Shown here: piece after piece, positions 17,069 to 30,206 of the stretch
Position numbering within the stretch: the stretch's first letter is position 1
How the letters are laid out: the number at the start of each line of letters is the position of its first letter
Assembly: GCF_024793895.1 (NCBI RefSeq)
Contig: NZ_JANUSB010000006.1
Location: 1 to 64,000 of the forward strand
Direction: 5' to 3'
Length of the DNA: 64,000 bases
Origin: Serratia sp. AKBS12
Lineage (GTDB): Bacteria > Pseudomonadota > Gammaproteobacteria > Enterobacterales > Enterobacteriaceae
Program-made: the position numbers and the translations under genes
Notes under the pieces: generated by a model
The model's input: the letters and a program-made list of their open reading frames with translations, nothing else
Database searches by the model: none
Told to the model about the DNA's origin: nothing

Positions 17069-19714
17069 ATGAACGAACAATATTCGGCAATGCGAAGTAA
17101 TGTCAGTATGCTCGGCAAATTGCTCGGCGAAACCATTAAGGAAGCGCTGGGTGAGCATATTCTCGATCGCGTTGAAACTATCCGTAAGCTTTCCAAATCG
17201 TCACGGGCCGGCAGCGAGACACACCGTCAGGAATTGCTGAACACGCTGCAAAACCTGTCCAACGACGAGCTGTTGCCGGTGGCACGCGCCTTCAGCCAGT
17301 TCCTCAATCTGACCAACGTCGCCGAGCAGTACCACAGCATTTCGCCCAACGGCGAAGCCGCCAGCAACCCGGAAGTGCTGACGCAGCTATTCAGCCGGCT
17401 GAAAGACAAACAGCTCAGCAACAAAGCGCTGCAAGACGCGGTAGATCAGCTGTCGATCGAACTGGTGCTGACCGCGCACCCGACAGAAATCACCCGCCGC
17501 ACATTGATCCACAAACTGGTGGAAGTGAACAGCTGCCTCAGCCAGCTTGACCACAACGATCTGGCCGATTACGAGCGCAACAAGATCATGCGTCGTTTGC
17601 GTCAGTTGGTTGCTCAATCGTGGCATACCGACGAAATTCGCCACAACCGCCCGACGCCGATCGACGAGGCCAAATGGGGCTTTGCGGTTGTGGAAAACAG
17701 CCTGTGGGAAGGCGTCCCCGCCTTCCTGCGCGAACTGAACGAGCAGTTGGAAAACACCATCGACTACCGCCTGCCGGTAGAAGCGGTGCCGGTGCGCTTC
17801 ACCTCCTGGATGGGCGGTGACCGTGACGGTAACCCGAACGTCACCGCTGAAATCACCCGCCACGTGCTGCTGCTGAGCCGTTGGAAGGCCTGCGATCTGT
17901 TCACCCGCGATATTCAGGTACTGGTTTCCGAACTGTCGATGACCGAATGCACGCCGGAACTGCGCGAGCTGGCCGGCGGTGACGCGGTACAAGAACCGTA
18001 TCGTGAAATCATGAAGCGCCTGCGCAGCCAGTTGATGAGCTCACAGGCGTATCTGGAAGGCCGCCTGAAAGGTGAACGCATGCTGCGCCCGCACGATCTG
18101 CTGGTGAACAACGAGCAGCTGTGGGAACCGCTGTACGCCTGTTATCAATCGCTGGTGGCGTGTGGCATGAGCATCATCGCCAACGGCCAGCTGCTTGATA
18201 CCCTGCGCCGCGTGCGCTGCTTCGGCGTACCGCTGGTGCGTATCGACGTGCGTCAGGAAAGCACCCGCCATACCGAAGCCATCGCCGAACTGACGCGCTA
18301 TCTGGGGCTGGGCGACTATGAAAGCTGGTCAGAAGCGGATAAACAGGCATTCCTGATCCGCGAGTTGAATTCCAAGCGTCCACTGGTGCCGCTGAAGTGG
18401 CAACCGAGCGCAGATACGCAGGAAGTGCTGGAAACCTGTCGGGTGATCGCCGAAGCGCCGGAGGGGTCGATCGCTGCCTACGTGATTTCGATGGCGCGCA
18501 CGCCGTCCGACGTGCTGGCGGTGCATCTGTTGCTGAAGGAAGCCGGTTGCCCGTTCGCGCTGCCGGTCGCCCCACTGTTCGAAACCCTCGACGACCTGAA
18601 CAATGCCGACGACGTGATGACCCAGTTGCTGAATATCGACTGGTATCGCGGCTTCATTCAGGGCAAGCAAATGGTAATGATCGGCTATTCCGACTCGGCC
18701 AAGGACGCCGGCGTCATGGCGGCATCGTGGGCGCAGTATCGCGCGCAGGATGCGCTGATCAAAACCTGCGAAAAAGCCGGGGTCGCGCTGACGCTGTTCC
18801 ACGGGCGCGGCGGTTCTATCGGCCGTGGCGGTGCACCGGCGCATGCTGCGTTGCTATCTCAACCGCCGGGTAGCCTGAAAGGCGGCCTGCGCGTTACCGA
18901 GCAGGGCGAAATGATCCGCTTCAAATACGGCCTGCCGGAAGTCACCATCAGCAGCCTGGCGCTGTACACCGGCGCCATTCTCGAGGCCAACCTGCTGCCA
19001 CCACCGGAGCCGAAGAAAGAGTGGCGTTCGCTGATGGACGAGCTGTCCGACACCTCATGCAAAATGTACCGCGGTTACGTGCGAGAAAATCCGGACTTCG
19101 TTCCCTACTTCCGCGCCGCCACGCCGGAACTGGAGCTGGGCAAACTGCCGCTGGGTTCACGCCCGGCCAAGCGTCGCCCGAACGGCGGCGTGGAAAGCCT
19201 GCGCGCCATCCCCTGGATCTTCGCCTGGACGCAGAACCGCCTGATGCTGCCCGCCTGGCTGGGTGCCGGTGCCGGTTTGCAGGAAGCGGTGAAAGCCGGC
19301 AAGCAGGATCAGCTGGAGGCGATGTGCCGCGACTGGCCGTTCTTCTCGACACGTATCGCCATGCTGGAAATGGTGTTCGCCAAAGCCGATTTGTGGCTGG
19401 CGGAATATTACGATCAGCGTCTGGTAGACAAGTCTCTGTGGCCGTTGGGCAAACAGCTGCGCGAGCAGTTGGCCAGCGATATCAAAGTGGTGCTGACCAT
19501 CGCCAACGACGACCATCTGATGGCCGATTTGCCGTGGATCGCCGAATCCATCGCACTACGCAACGTCTATACCGATCCGCTGAACGTATTGCAGGCGGAA
19601 CTTCTGCACCGCTCGCGTCAGCAGGAACAGACGGGTAAAGAAGATGGACGCGTCGAACAGGCGCTGATGGTGACGATTGCCGGCGTCGCCGCCGGGATGC
19701 GCAACACCGGCTAG
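17069..19714 (+). CDS. ppc: Phosphoenolpyruvate carboxylase
   Basis: Carboxylates phosphoenolpyruvate to oxaloacetate to refill the TCA cycle. The 881-residue protein has the active-site signature [15 protein letters not shown] near residue 135 and the second signature [14 protein letters not shown]. It also has the glycine-rich [16 protein letters not shown] loop near residue 580 and the conserved C-terminus MRNTG. The start MNEQYSAMR matches E. coli and follows CAGGGG; the longer reading frame from 16964 is not used. The preceding 258 bases (16811-17068) hold no gene; I could not fix a promoter with confidence. Confidence 0.97.
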   Translation: MNEQYSAMRSNVSMLGKLLGETIKEALGEHILDRVETIRKLSKSSRAGSETHRQELLNTLQNLSNDELLPVARAFSQFLNLTNVAEQYHSISPNGEAASNPEVLTQLFSRLKDKQLSNKALQDAVDQLSIELVLTAHPTEITRRTLIHKLVEVNSCLSQLDHNDLADYERNKIMRRLRQLVAQSWHTDEIRHNRPTPIDEAKWGFAVVENSLWEGVPAFLRELNEQLENTIDYRLPVEAVPVRFTSWMGGDRDGNPNVTAEITRHVLLLSRWKACDLFTRDIQVLVSELSMTECTPELRELAGGDAVQEPYREIMKRLRSQLMSSQAYLEGRLKGERMLRPHDLLVNNEQLWEPLYACYQSLVACGMSIIANGQLLDTLRRVRCFGVPLVRIDVRQESTRHTEAIAELTRYLGLGDYESWSEADKQAFLIRELNSKRPLVPLKWQPSADTQEVLETCRVIAEAPEGSIAAYVISMARTPSDVLAVHLLLKEAGCPFALPVAPLFETLDDLNNADDVMTQLLNIDWYRGFIQGKQMVMIGYSDSAKDAGVMAASWAQYRAQDALIKTCEKAGVALTLFHGRGGSIGRGGAPAHAALLSQPPGSLKGGLRVTEQGEMIRFKYGLPEVTISSLALYTGAILEANLLPPPEPKKEWRSLMDELSDTSCKMYRGYVRENPDFVPYFRAATPELELGKLPLGSRPAKRRPNGGVESLRAIPWIFAWTQNRLMLPAWLGAGAGLQEAVKAGKQDQLEAMCRDWPFFSTRIAMLEMVFAKADLWLAEYYDQRLVDKSLWPLGKQLREQLASDIKVVLTIANDDHLMADLPWIAESIALRNVYTDPLNVLQAELLHRSRQQEQTGKEDGRVEQALMVTIAGVAAGMRNTG

Positions 19715-19762
19715 AGCCAGGCAGGGCGCGCTACCGCGCCCACTGCCGCCGACCGTCAGGCA

Positions 19763-19796
19763 TAAAAAAAGCGCTGTTTAGACAGCGCTTTTTCTT
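19763..19796. terminator. Bidirectional terminator between ppc and metF
   Basis: GCGCTGT (19771-19777) pairs with ACAGCGC (19782-19788), flanked by AAAAAAA on the left and TTTTTCTTT on the right. It can therefore serve the convergent ppc and metF transcripts. Confidence 0.9.
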
Positions 19797-19809
19797 TGAT
19801 TACCGCTAA

Positions 19810-20745
<936 letters not shown>

Positions 20746-20750
20746 TTAAT

Positions 20751-20782
20751 AAGCGTCTATACGTTTAGACGTCTAGATAGAA
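20751..20782. promoter_or_regulatory. MET-box array upstream of metF
   Basis: Four contiguous 8-mers: AAGCGTCT (20751), ATACGTTT (20759), AGACGTCT (20767, perfect consensus) and AGATAGAA (20775). Tandem, in-phase boxes are what cooperative MetJ-SAM binding requires. The array begins 45 bases upstream of the metF start. A separate inverted repeat GTTGACT/AGTCAAC (20793-20810) lies just beyond. Confidence 0.88.
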
Positions 20783-20881
20783 AATGCCGCAAGTTGACTA
20801 AAGAGTCAACAGGAAAGTTGGGGCAATAAGATGATTAATCCTCATCGGCTACGCGAGAGAATTTCACGATCGGGGATAGCG

Positions 20882-20943
20882 CTCTGGGCACCGCGGGTAG
20901 CGCCCAGAGGCAGACAAGACGGAGAGCGCGGCAAACCGCGCTC
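20882..20943 (-). terminator. Double hairpin after metL
   Basis: Two stems in the metL-metF gap: GAGCGCGG (20924-20931) with CCGCGCTC (20936-20943), seven bases after the metL stop, and CTCTGGGC (20882-20889) with GCCCAGAG (20902-20909). T-runs are weak, so this is probably a terminator for metBL or an mRNA-end structure. Confidence 0.5.
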
Positions 20944-20949
20944 GAAAGA

Positions 20950-23385
20950 TTACAACAGCTGTGCCAGGCGGTTGAGATCCGACTGGATCGCCCCGGCGGT
21001 GACATCACGCCCCGCACCCGGCCCACGGATCACCAACGGGTTATCGCGATACCAGCGGCTTTCGATGGCAAACACGTTGTCGCATGGCAGCAGCGACGCC
21101 AGCGGATGCTCTGGTCGCACCGCTTCCACCCCGACGCGCGCCTTGCCGTTGGCATCGAAGCGCGCCACGTGGCGCAACACCAGCCCCATTTCACTGGCGG
21201 CTTCAAAACGTTGCAACATCTGCTGATTCAGCGCGTCGCCATTCTCAAAGAACTGATCGACCGAGCCCAGTTCCGTGCCCGCCGGCACCAGCGATTCTAC
21301 CCGCACCTGATTCGGCTCGATGTCATAACCGGCCTCACGCGCCAGAATCACCAGTTTGCGCATCACGTCCTGCCCGGAAAGATCAACGCGTGGATCGGGC
21401 TCGGTCAGGCCTTGTTGCCACGCCTGATCAACCAGTTCGGTAAACGGCACCGTGCCATCGAATTGCAGGAACAGCCACGACAGCGTGCCGGAGAAAATAC
21501 CGCTCAACGCCAAGATGCTGTCGCCGCTATCACGCAGATCGCGCACCGTGTAGTTCACCGGCAAACCGGCGCCCACGGTGGCGTTATACAGCCAATGGCG
21601 GCCGGTTTTAGCGAACGCGTCGCGAATCTGGCGATGGGTATCGCTACAGGAGGCGCCAGCCAGTTTGTTGGCGCTAATCACGTGGAAGCCGTAACTGGCG
21701 AAATCCAGGTACTGATCCGCCAGGTTTTCGCTGGCGGTAACGTCAAGCACCACCAGATCGTCGAACGGGTGAGCACGCATCCACAGAAACAGCGACTCTT
21801 CGTCCATTTCCTGCGCTTCATCATCAAAAAACGCCAACGCGCGGCTGGCATCCAGGCCGTCGTAATTCAGCAGGCTGCGACGGCTGTCCACCACCCCGGC
21901 CAGGATAAATTCAAAACCGGTGCGAGCAGACAGGTTTTTTTGTTCGCGCGCGAACAGTTCCAACCAGCGCGAACCAATATTGCCTTTGCCAAACAGCACC
22001 AGACCAATGCGTTTTTCGGCACGGAACAGGCTCTGGTGCAACCCCTGGATCAGCAAGCCGGTCGGCCCCTGACGCAGCACCGCCACCAGACTGATGCCGT
22101 CTTCCGCCTGCCAGATAAACTCCACCGGCTGATCTTTTAACTGCTGGTAGAAACGGTGGCTGTGCAACGGGTTTTTGCACACGCCGGCGCCAACCAGCGC
22201 CACCAGCGCCAGCCCTTCCCGCAGTTGCAATGTTCCCGGCAACGCCGCTTGTTGCAAAACGCGCAATACGCTGCCGGCCACTTCTGCGGTATAGCACAGC
22301 TGAATCAGGCTGCGATCGGGATGTATGCCAATCGACAGCGGTTTGATCTGCGCGCGTTTCAGCACCAGATCGAGCTCTTTTTGCGCCAGTTTGAAATCGT
22401 GCTGTGGTGCGACCGTCAGCTCGATCAGACAGACATCGTCATGACTGGTGACGATTTTCGCGCCAGTGCCCGAGGCCAGCACCCGCTCGATGCGCGTAGA
22501 GCCCTGCTCCGGCTGATAACTGCAACGCAGTTGCAGATCGATATCGCTACCGGATACCGGTTGCAAGGTTCGAGTGTGCAATACCGGTGCCGCCAGACGT
22601 GCCAGTTCGCTGGCCTCGTCCAGTCGCAACAGCGGCAGCAGACAGGCGTCTTTGACTTTGCGCGGATCGGCGCTGTACACGCCGGCAACATCGCTCCAGA
22701 TGGTAACTCGCTCAACGCCAGCCAAGGCACCGATCTGCGTAGCGGAATAGTCGCTGCCGTTGCGCCCCAACAGCACGGTTTCACCGGCGTCGTTACGCGA
22801 AATAAATCCGGTCACTACCAGGCGTCGGCCCGGATGCTGCGCCATCAACTGCTGCAATAGCGGGTAGGATCGCCCTTCATCTACCTGCGGCTGCGCCGCA
22901 CGTTCAGCGCGCAGAAAATCACGCGCATCCAGCCAGGCCGCCTGCATATCCAGTTTCTTCAGCACCTCCGCCATCAGGCGTGCCGACCAGATCTCACCGT
23001 GCCCCACCACTTCGGCATAGGTCACGTCATCGACGTTGCCGTCCAGTAATACTGCCAGACGCTCCAGATCGTGAATGAACGCCGCAATCAGCGGCTCGGC
23101 GGTTTCCGGCGGCAACAGGCCGCTAATCAGCTCACTATGGTAGCGGCGCAGCGCCTGCTGTACCTGGTGGGCGGAAAGGCGATCGCTCTGGCTCAGCTTG
23201 AGCCAGTTAATCAGTTGGTTGGTGGTGCTGCCAGCCGCCGATACCACCATCAGATCGCCCGGCTGGCTGTATTCGGCCATAATTCCGGCCACCCGCAGAT
23301 AACACTTCACATCCGCCAGGCTGCTGCCGCCAAATTTGTGCAGTTGACGCCCGCTGACCGGCTCTGCTACCGCAATTGCATTCAT
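20950..23385 (-). CDS. metL: Bifunctional aspartate kinase II / homoserine dehydrogenase II
   Basis: Catalyses the first and third steps of the aspartate pathway toward methionine. The 811-residue protein has an N-terminal aspartokinase domain (HKFGGSSLADVKCY; LLGRNGSDYSATQIGAL near residue 210), a central linker, and a C-terminal homoserine dehydrogenase domain. The latter has the dinucleotide fold VLFGKGNIGSRWLEL near residue 465 and the ATVGAGLPVNYTVRDL motif near residue 600. It starts two bases after the metB stop, so metBL is an operon with probable translational coupling. Confidence 0.97.
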   Translation of the reverse strand: MNAIAVAEPVSGRQLHKFGGSSLADVKCYLRVAGIMAEYSQPGDLMVVSAAGSTTNQLINWLKLSQSDRLSAHQVQQALRRYHSELISGLLPPETAEPLIAAFIHDLERLAVLLDGNVDDVTYAEVVGHGEIWSARLMAEVLKKLDMQAAWLDARDFLRAERAAQPQVDEGRSYPLLQQLMAQHPGRRLVVTGFISRNDAGETVLLGRNGSDYSATQIGALAGVERVTIWSDVAGVYSADPRKVKDACLLPLLRLDEASELARLAAPVLHTRTLQPVSGSDIDLQLRCSYQPEQGSTRIERVLASGTGAKIVTSHDDVCLIELTVAPQHDFKLAQKELDLVLKRAQIKPLSIGIHPDRSLIQLCYTAEVAGSVLRVLQQAALPGTLQLREGLALVALVGAGVCKNPLHSHRFYQQLKDQPVEFIWQAEDGISLVAVLRQGPTGLLIQGLHQSLFRAEKRIGLVLFGKGNIGSRWLELFAREQKNLSARTGFEFILAGVVDSRRSLLNYDGLDASRALAFFDDEAQEMDEESLFLWMRAHPFDDLVVLDVTASENLADQYLDFASYGFHVISANKLAGASCSDTHRQIRDAFAKTGRHWLYNATVGAGLPVNYTVRDLRDSGDSILALSGIFSGTLSWLFLQFDGTVPFTELVDQAWQQGLTEPDPRVDLSGQDVMRKLVILAREAGYDIEPNQVRVESLVPAGTELGSVDQFFENGDALNQQMLQRFEAASEMGLVLRHVARFDANGKARVGVEAVRPEHPLASLLPCDNVFAIESRWYRDNPLVIRGPGAGRDVTAGAIQSDLNRLAQLL

Positions 23386-23387
23386 GC

Positions 23388-24548
23388 TTACCTCGTTGCC
23401 GCCGCCTGGAAAGCGCGTTCCAGATCGGCAATCAAATCTTCACTGTCTTCAATACCCACGGAAATACGCAGCAGGCTTTCGGAAATGCCAGCCGCCGCTC
23501 GCGCATCCGCCGCCATACCGGCGTGGGTCATGGTCGCCGCATGCGAGATCAGGCTTTCCACCCCGCCCAGCGATTCCGCCAAAGTGAACAACTCCAGGGC
23601 CGACAGGAAACGGCGCAGTACCGCTTCGTCCCCGTCCAGCTCAAAACTGAGCATCGCGCCAAAACCGCGTTGTTGCCGGCGCGCAATCTCATGGCCTGGG
23701 TTTTCCGGCAGGGAAGGATGATACAGCTTTTTGACCAAAGGTTGCTGCTGTAAATAACCGACAATCGCATCGGCGTTGTGTTGCGCCGCCTTGATACGTG
23801 GCGACAGGGTGCGCATACCGCGTAGCAGCAGATAGCTGTCAAACGCGCCGCCGGTGACGCCTATATTATTCGCCCACCATGCCAGCTCCACCGCCAGCTC
23901 GGCATCTTTGGCAATCACCGCGCCGGCAACCACGTCAGAGTGGCCATTAAGATATTTGGTGCAGGAATGGACCACCAGATCTGCCCCCAGCGCAATCGGC
24001 TGCTGCAGCGCCGGGCTAAGGAAGGTGTTATCCACCACCGTCAGCGCCCCGGCGGCATGCGCCGCCTGACAGATGGCGGCAATGTCCACCACCCGCAGCA
24101 GCGGATTGCTAGGGCTTTCGATCAGCACCAGCTTCGGTTTCTGTGCCAGCGCCTGTTGCAGCGCAGCCTCGTCGCTCTGATCGACAAACAGTACCCGATA
24201 GGCGCCACGCTTGCTCAGGCTGTCGAATAGCCGATAGCTGCCGCCGTAACAGTCGTGTGGCGCCACCAGCAGATCGCCGGGTTGCAGTAGCACCGTCGTC
24301 ACCAGATGGATCGCCGACATGCCACTGCCGGTCATCACTGCCCCGGCACCGCCTTCCAGCTCGGCCAGCGCACGCTGTACCACATCACGCGTCGGGTTGC
24401 CGCGACGCGAATAGTCATGGGCTCGCGGCTGGTTGAAGCCGGTGAAGTTATAGGTGCTGGACAGATGAATCGGCGGCACAACGCAACCAAACTGCTGGTC
24501 ATCGTTCAGGCCGCTGCGCACGGCGATGGTGGCGGGTTTACGCGTCAT
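23388..24548 (-). CDS. metB: Cystathionine gamma-synthase
   Basis: PLP enzyme joining O-succinylhomoserine and cysteine to cystathionine. The 386-residue length equals E. coli MetB. It has the PLP lysine in SCTKYLNGHSDVV near residue 198, the GSGMSAIHLV segment near residue 85 and the C-terminal SLGGVESLISHAATMTHA motif of the Cys/Met PLP family. The start MTRKPAT is the conserved one; the frame is open 17 codons further upstream. It heads the metBL operon and is divergent from metJ across MET boxes. Confidence 0.97.
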   Translation of the reverse strand: MTRKPATIAVRSGLNDDQQFGCVVPPIHLSSTYNFTGFNQPRAHDYSRRGNPTRDVVQRALAELEGGAGAVMTGSGMSAIHLVTTVLLQPGDLLVAPHDCYGGSYRLFDSLSKRGAYRVLFVDQSDEAALQQALAQKPKLVLIESPSNPLLRVVDIAAICQAAHAAGALTVVDNTFLSPALQQPIALGADLVVHSCTKYLNGHSDVVAGAVIAKDAELAVELAWWANNIGVTGGAFDSYLLLRGMRTLSPRIKAAQHNADAIVGYLQQQPLVKKLYHPSLPENPGHEIARRQQRGFGAMLSFELDGDEAVLRRFLSALELFTLAESLGGVESLISHAATMTHAGMAADARAAAGISESLLRISVGIEDSEDLIADLERAFQAAATR

Positions 24549-24606
24549 TAGGGGCTCGGCTCTCGAATACGGTGAATGAGGCCTAAAGATTAATCGCAAG
24601 AAGTGT

Positions 24607-24638
24607 GGACGTCAATACATCTGGACATCTAAACTTCT
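24607..24638. promoter_or_regulatory. MET-box array between metB and metJ
   Basis: Four contiguous 8-mers aligned to AGACGTCT: GGACGTCA (24607), ATACATCT (24615), GGACATCT (24623) and AAACTTCT (24631). The array lies 59-90 bases upstream of the metB start in the 314-base divergent gap (24549-24862). A second, weaker pair, TGACGTTA/AGATGTTG, is at 24694-24709. Apart from these sites I see no other element or gene in the gap. Confidence 0.85.
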
Positions 24639-24862
24639 TTGCGTATAGATTGAGCCTGGGCATAATACCCGCTAAAATTATGACGGTTTGATATGACGTT
24701 AAGATGTTGTTGCGCTAAGCATAGTCTAAAGCTATCGATCGACGGCAATCAGTGACTTTGGTCGCGTAAAATTGACATTTATTTAGTGAGAACAGTGAAG
24801 ATCGGGCATAATTAGCCGGTTTTTAGAATTTTGTAATTTTTCTGACAAATTTAAGGTGTCCC

Positions 24863-25180
24863 ATGGCTGAGTGGAACGGCGAGTATGTCAGCCCTTACGC
24901 TGAACACGGTAAAAAAAGCGAGCAAGTAAAAAAAATTACGGTATCCATTCCGCTGAAGGTTCTTAAAATCCTCACCGATGAACGGACCCGTCGCCAGGTG
25001 AATAACTTGCGCCACGCCACTAACAGTGAATTACTGTGCGAAGCGTTCCTGCATGCCTTTACCGGCCAGCCGCTGCCGAACGATGAAGACCTGCGCAAAG
25101 AGCGCAACGATGAAATCCCGGAAGCCGCGAAAGTGCTGATGCGTGAACTGGGTGTGGATCCCGATACCTGGGAATATTGA
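24863..25180 (+). CDS. metJ: Methionine repressor MetJ
   Basis: Ribbon-helix-helix repressor that uses S-adenosylmethionine as corepressor. The 105-residue protein is essentially the E. coli sequence, with the DNA-contacting beta strand [11 protein letters not shown] near residues 22-32 and the helix [17 protein letters not shown]. It is divergent from metB and probably autoregulated through the shared MET boxes. A strong bidirectional terminator follows. Confidence 0.98.
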   Translation: MAEWNGEYVSPYAEHGKKSEQVKKITVSIPLKVLKILTDERTRRQVNNLRHATNSELLCEAFLHAFTGQPLPNDEDLRKERNDEIPEAAKVLMRELGVDPDTWEY

Positions 25181-25208
25181 ATGCCGTCTGCGAACGCTGG
25201 CGACAAAA

Positions 25209-25239
25209 ACAAAAAAGGCGCCTGCGGCGCCTTTTTTAT
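25209..25239. terminator. Bidirectional terminator between metJ and rpmE
   Basis: AAAAAAGGCGCC (25211-25222) and GGCGCCTTTTTT (25226-25237) around a TGC loop form a symmetric terminator for the convergent metJ and rpmE genes. Confidence 0.93.
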
Positions 25240-25255
25240 CGGACGATAAGAAATC

Positions 25256-25471
25256 TTATTTCTTAGCGCCTGGTACGCTGAAACGCTTGTTGAAGCGGTC
25301 AACGCGGCCACCGGTAGCAACGTCACGCTGCTTGCCAGTGTAGAACGGGTGGCATTGACCACACACGTCCAGGTTCAGATCGTGACCCACTGTAGAGCGG
25401 ATGGTGATCACATTACCGCAAGAGCAGTTTGCAGTAATAACGTCGTATTTTGGGTGGATACCTTGTTTCAT
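25256..25471 (-). CDS. rpmE: Large-subunit ribosomal protein bL31
   Basis: Component of the 50S subunit. The 71-residue protein has the zinc-binding cysteines of the primary (Zn-containing) L31 type: CSCGN near residue 16 and CGQCHPF near residue 37. It has the conserved [20 protein letters not shown] tail. Zinc-starvation paralogues lack these cysteines, so this is the zinc-replete form. It is convergent with metJ and divergent from priA. Confidence 0.98.
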   Translation of the reverse strand: MKQGIHPKYDVITANCSCGNVITIRSTVGHDLNLDVCGQCHPFYTGKQRDVATGGRVDRFNKRFSVPGAKK

Positions 25472-25590
25472 GGGGAAACCTCAGTTAAGGCCGTGTCGCT
25501 ATCCAGCCCTGTTTCGCCAGACACCACACGTGATTGATGATAATTTTTTGGTATCGAATTATACCAAAGGCGGCAAATTATACAGAATAA

Positions 25591-27867
<2,277 letters not shown>

Positions 27868-28125
27868 ACCCAGAAAAGTCTGATTCAGTTCCTGTTAAGC
27901 AAACGTTTACCCTTGAATTTGCGAGCGAACGCGAAAAAACCTTCCTAAGTCACATTTTTTATGCAAATTAGGTAACAAAAGCAGAACGTAATCTGTTTAG
28001 AATGTCTGCTACGGTTTTTTGTCATTTGTGAGCATACCTGCCCGCCAACGCTGAACAGGCGACGTCAGCAATGTCGGGTATTGCAGTAGTCGCGTTGGCA
28101 TGGGGCTGGCGCAAGGAGAAAGGCG

Positions 28126-29154
28126 TTGGAACACAAGAAAGAACTATCCATGGCAACCATGAAAGACGTTGCCGAAATGGCGGGCGTTTCAACGGCTACC
28201 GTGTCGCGTGCGTTGATGAACCCGGAAAAGGTGTCAACGCCAACGCGTCAGAAAGTGGAACAGGCCGTGCTGGCCGTGGGCTACTCCCCCCATGCTCTCT
28301 CGCGTAACATCAAGCGCAACGAATCCCGCACCATCCTGGTGATCGTACCGGACATCTGCGATCCGTTTTTCGCCGACGTGATCCAGGGGATCGAGCAAAC
28401 CGCTGCGCAGCAGGGTTATCTGGTGCTGATCGGCGACTGTGCGCAGCAAAATCAGCAGGAACGCACCTTCGTCAACCTGATAATCACCAAACAGATTGAC
28501 GGTATGCTGTTGTTGGGCTCCAATCTGCCGTTCGACGCCAGCAAGGAAGAGCAGCGCAACTTGCCGCCGATGGTGATGGCCAATGAATTTGCACCTGAAC
28601 TGGAATTACCGACGGTGCACATCGACAACCTCACTGCCGCCTTCGAGGCAGTGCACTATCTACATCAGCTTGGCCATACGCAAATCGCCTGCATTGCCGG
28701 TCCAGAGCAGATGCCGCTCAGCCATTATCGTCTGCAAGGTTACATTCAGGCATTACGCCGTAATGGCATTACCGTCGAAAGCAGCTATATTACCCGGGGT
28801 GATTTCACCTACGAGGCTGGCGCACAAGCGCTGGCGGCCCTGATGGCGCTGCCAAAACCGCCAACAGCGGTATTCTGTCACAGCGATGTGATGGCAATCG
28901 GCGTGTTGTCGCAGGCGAAGAAGTTGGGCCTGCGGGTACCACAGGATCTGTCGATTGTCGGTTTCGACGATATCAAGCTGGTGCAGTATTGCGACCCGCC
29001 ATTGACCACGGTGGCGCAACCGCGCTATCAGATTGGTCAACAGGCCATGTTACTGCTGCTGGAACAACTGCACGGACAGGCAGTCGCCAGCGGTTCCCGC
29101 TTATTGGACAGCGAACTGATCGTCAGAGGCAGCACTGCTGCTCCTAAACGCTAG
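28126..29154 (+). CDS. cytR: Nucleoside-catabolism repressor CytR (LacI family)
   Basis: Repressor of nucleoside uptake and breakdown genes that acts together with CRP and is released by cytidine. The 342-residue protein has a LacI-type HTH (MKDVAEMAGVSTATVSRALMN) and a periplasmic-binding-protein-like sensor domain. I chose the TTG start: AAGGAG lies seven bases upstream, and the length before MKDV equals that in E. coli. The ATG eight codons later has no comparable ribosome site. The 258-base gap to priA contains a half CRP-like TTTGTGA (28024-28030) but no full site I would call. Confidence 0.93.
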   Translation: MEHKKELSMATMKDVAEMAGVSTATVSRALMNPEKVSTPTRQKVEQAVLAVGYSPHALSRNIKRNESRTILVIVPDICDPFFADVIQGIEQTAAQQGYLVLIGDCAQQNQQERTFVNLIITKQIDGMLLLGSNLPFDASKEEQRNLPPMVMANEFAPELELPTVHIDNLTAAFEAVHYLHQLGHTQIACIAGPEQMPLSHYRLQGYIQALRRNGITVESSYITRGDFTYEAGAQALAALMALPKPPTAVFCHSDVMAIGVLSQAKKLGLRVPQDLSIVGFDDIKLVQYCDPPLTTVAQPRYQIGQQAMLLLLEQLHGQAVASGSRLLDSELIVRGSTAAPKR

Positions 29155-29219
29155 TCAAATATTTTAGGGTTCAGTAACATGACGGACTTAATTCCTTATA
29201 AAGACACAGCGGAAGAATA

Positions 29220-30104
29220 GTGGCACAGAAAGACTATGTAAGCCGCGGGCGCTCTGGAGCGCGGCGCAAAACCCCCAGCCGTAAAAAAAGCAGTTCTCCG
29301 AAGGTATCTAAAACCGTGGTGGCGCTTGCTGTTGCCCTGCTGGTGATCTTTGTCGGTGGCCTTTATTTCATTACGCACAACAAACCGGACGACACGCCGC
29401 TGTTGCCTACGCACAGTAGCCGGCCGGGCAATGGCTTGCCGCCGAAGCCGGAAGAACGTTGGCGTTATATCAAAGAGCTGGAAAACCGCCAGATTGGCGT
29501 ACAGACCCCGACCGAACCAACGGCCGGCGGTGAAGTGAACACCAAAACCCAACTGACGCCAGAACAGCGCCAACTGCTGGAGCAGATGAAGGCGGATATG
29601 CAGCAACGGCCGACCCAGTTGAACGAAGTGCCGTACAACGATGCGGTGGCGGCGCAAAACAACGCTCGCCAGCAGTTGCAGATGCAGCAACGGCAACAGC
29701 AACAGCAACAGCAGCAGCAACAGGTGAACCAGCCGCGTAACCCGTTTAACACCGGTTCGGCTCCGGTGCAGCAACAGCCCAAACCAGCCGTCACGCCGCC
29801 GGTGCAGACCAAACAGCCTGAGACGAAACCGCAGCCCAAACCGGAAGCGAAGCAGGAAACCGCCAAGCAGGAATCGAAACAGCGCTGGATGGTGCAGTGC
29901 GGCTCGTTCCGCGCCACCGATCAGGCGGAATCGGTCCGTGCCCGCCTGGCGTTTGAAGGCATTGAAAGCCGCATTACCAACGGCGGCGGATGGAATCGCG
30001 TGGTACTCGGGCCGTTCAGCAGCCGCGCAGCAGCAGATAAAACGCTTTCACGCCTGAAGGGCGTTGGCATGTCAAGTTGCATTCCCCTCTCCGTTGGGGG
30101 TTGA
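29220..30104 (+). CDS. ftsN: Essential cell division protein FtsN
   Basis: Bitopic inner-membrane protein that triggers septal peptidoglycan synthesis by FtsWI. Of 294 residues, 1-32 are a basic cytoplasmic tail, about 33-53 the membrane helix (VVALAVALLVIFVGGLYFI), then the conserved ERWRYIKELE activating segment. A glutamine-rich linker and a C-terminal SPOR domain (RWMVQCGSFR to the end) follow. The linker holds a run of ten glutamines and is shorter than in E. coli (319 residues total). The start is GTG after GGAAG. The stop codon overlaps the -35 of the hslVU heat-shock promoter. Confidence 0.95.
   Translation: MAQKDYVSRGRSGARRKTPSRKKSSSPKVSKTVVALAVALLVIFVGGLYFITHNKPDDTPLLPTHSSRPGNGLPPKPEERWRYIKELENRQIGVQTPTEPTAGGEVNTKTQLTPEQRQLLEQMKADMQQRPTQLNEVPYNDAVAAQNNARQQLQMQQRQQQQQQQQQQVNQPRNPFNTGSAPVQQQPKPAVTPPVQTKQPETKPQPKPEAKQETAKQESKQRWMVQCGSFRATDQAESVRARLAFEGIESRITNGGGWNRVVLGPFSSRAAADKTLSRLKGVGMSSCIPLSVGG
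29679..29725 (+). repeat. CAG/CAA triplet repeat coding poly-glutamine in ftsN
   Basis: A low-complexity CAG/CAA stretch encodes glutamine-rich sequence ending in ten consecutive glutamines. Mixed use of CAG and CAA lowers the slippage risk, but length variation among strains would be expected. Confidence 0.85.
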
Positions 30105-30127
30105 AAAGCGTTAATCCTCCCCCATCT
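30100..30127 (+). promoter_or_regulatory. Sigma-32 heat-shock promoter of hslVU
   Basis: GTTGAAA (30100-30106), 13-base spacer, CCCCATCT (30120-30127), against consensus CTTGAAA-N13-15-CCCCATnT. The ftsN stop codon TGA lies inside the -35 element. E. coli hslVU is also sigma-32 dependent. Confidence 0.88.
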
Positions 30128-30206
30128 ATACTCTCAATATGCCTCGTAGTGCCGGTGCCGACCGGTGCTGCGAGGGCTTCTTTCCGTCTGCAACGAGGGT
30201 CTGCTC

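Noticed and set aside
29640-29730. Repeat array that might suggest a CRISPR
   Set aside because: It is a CAG/CAA triplet run inside the ftsN frame, without spacers.
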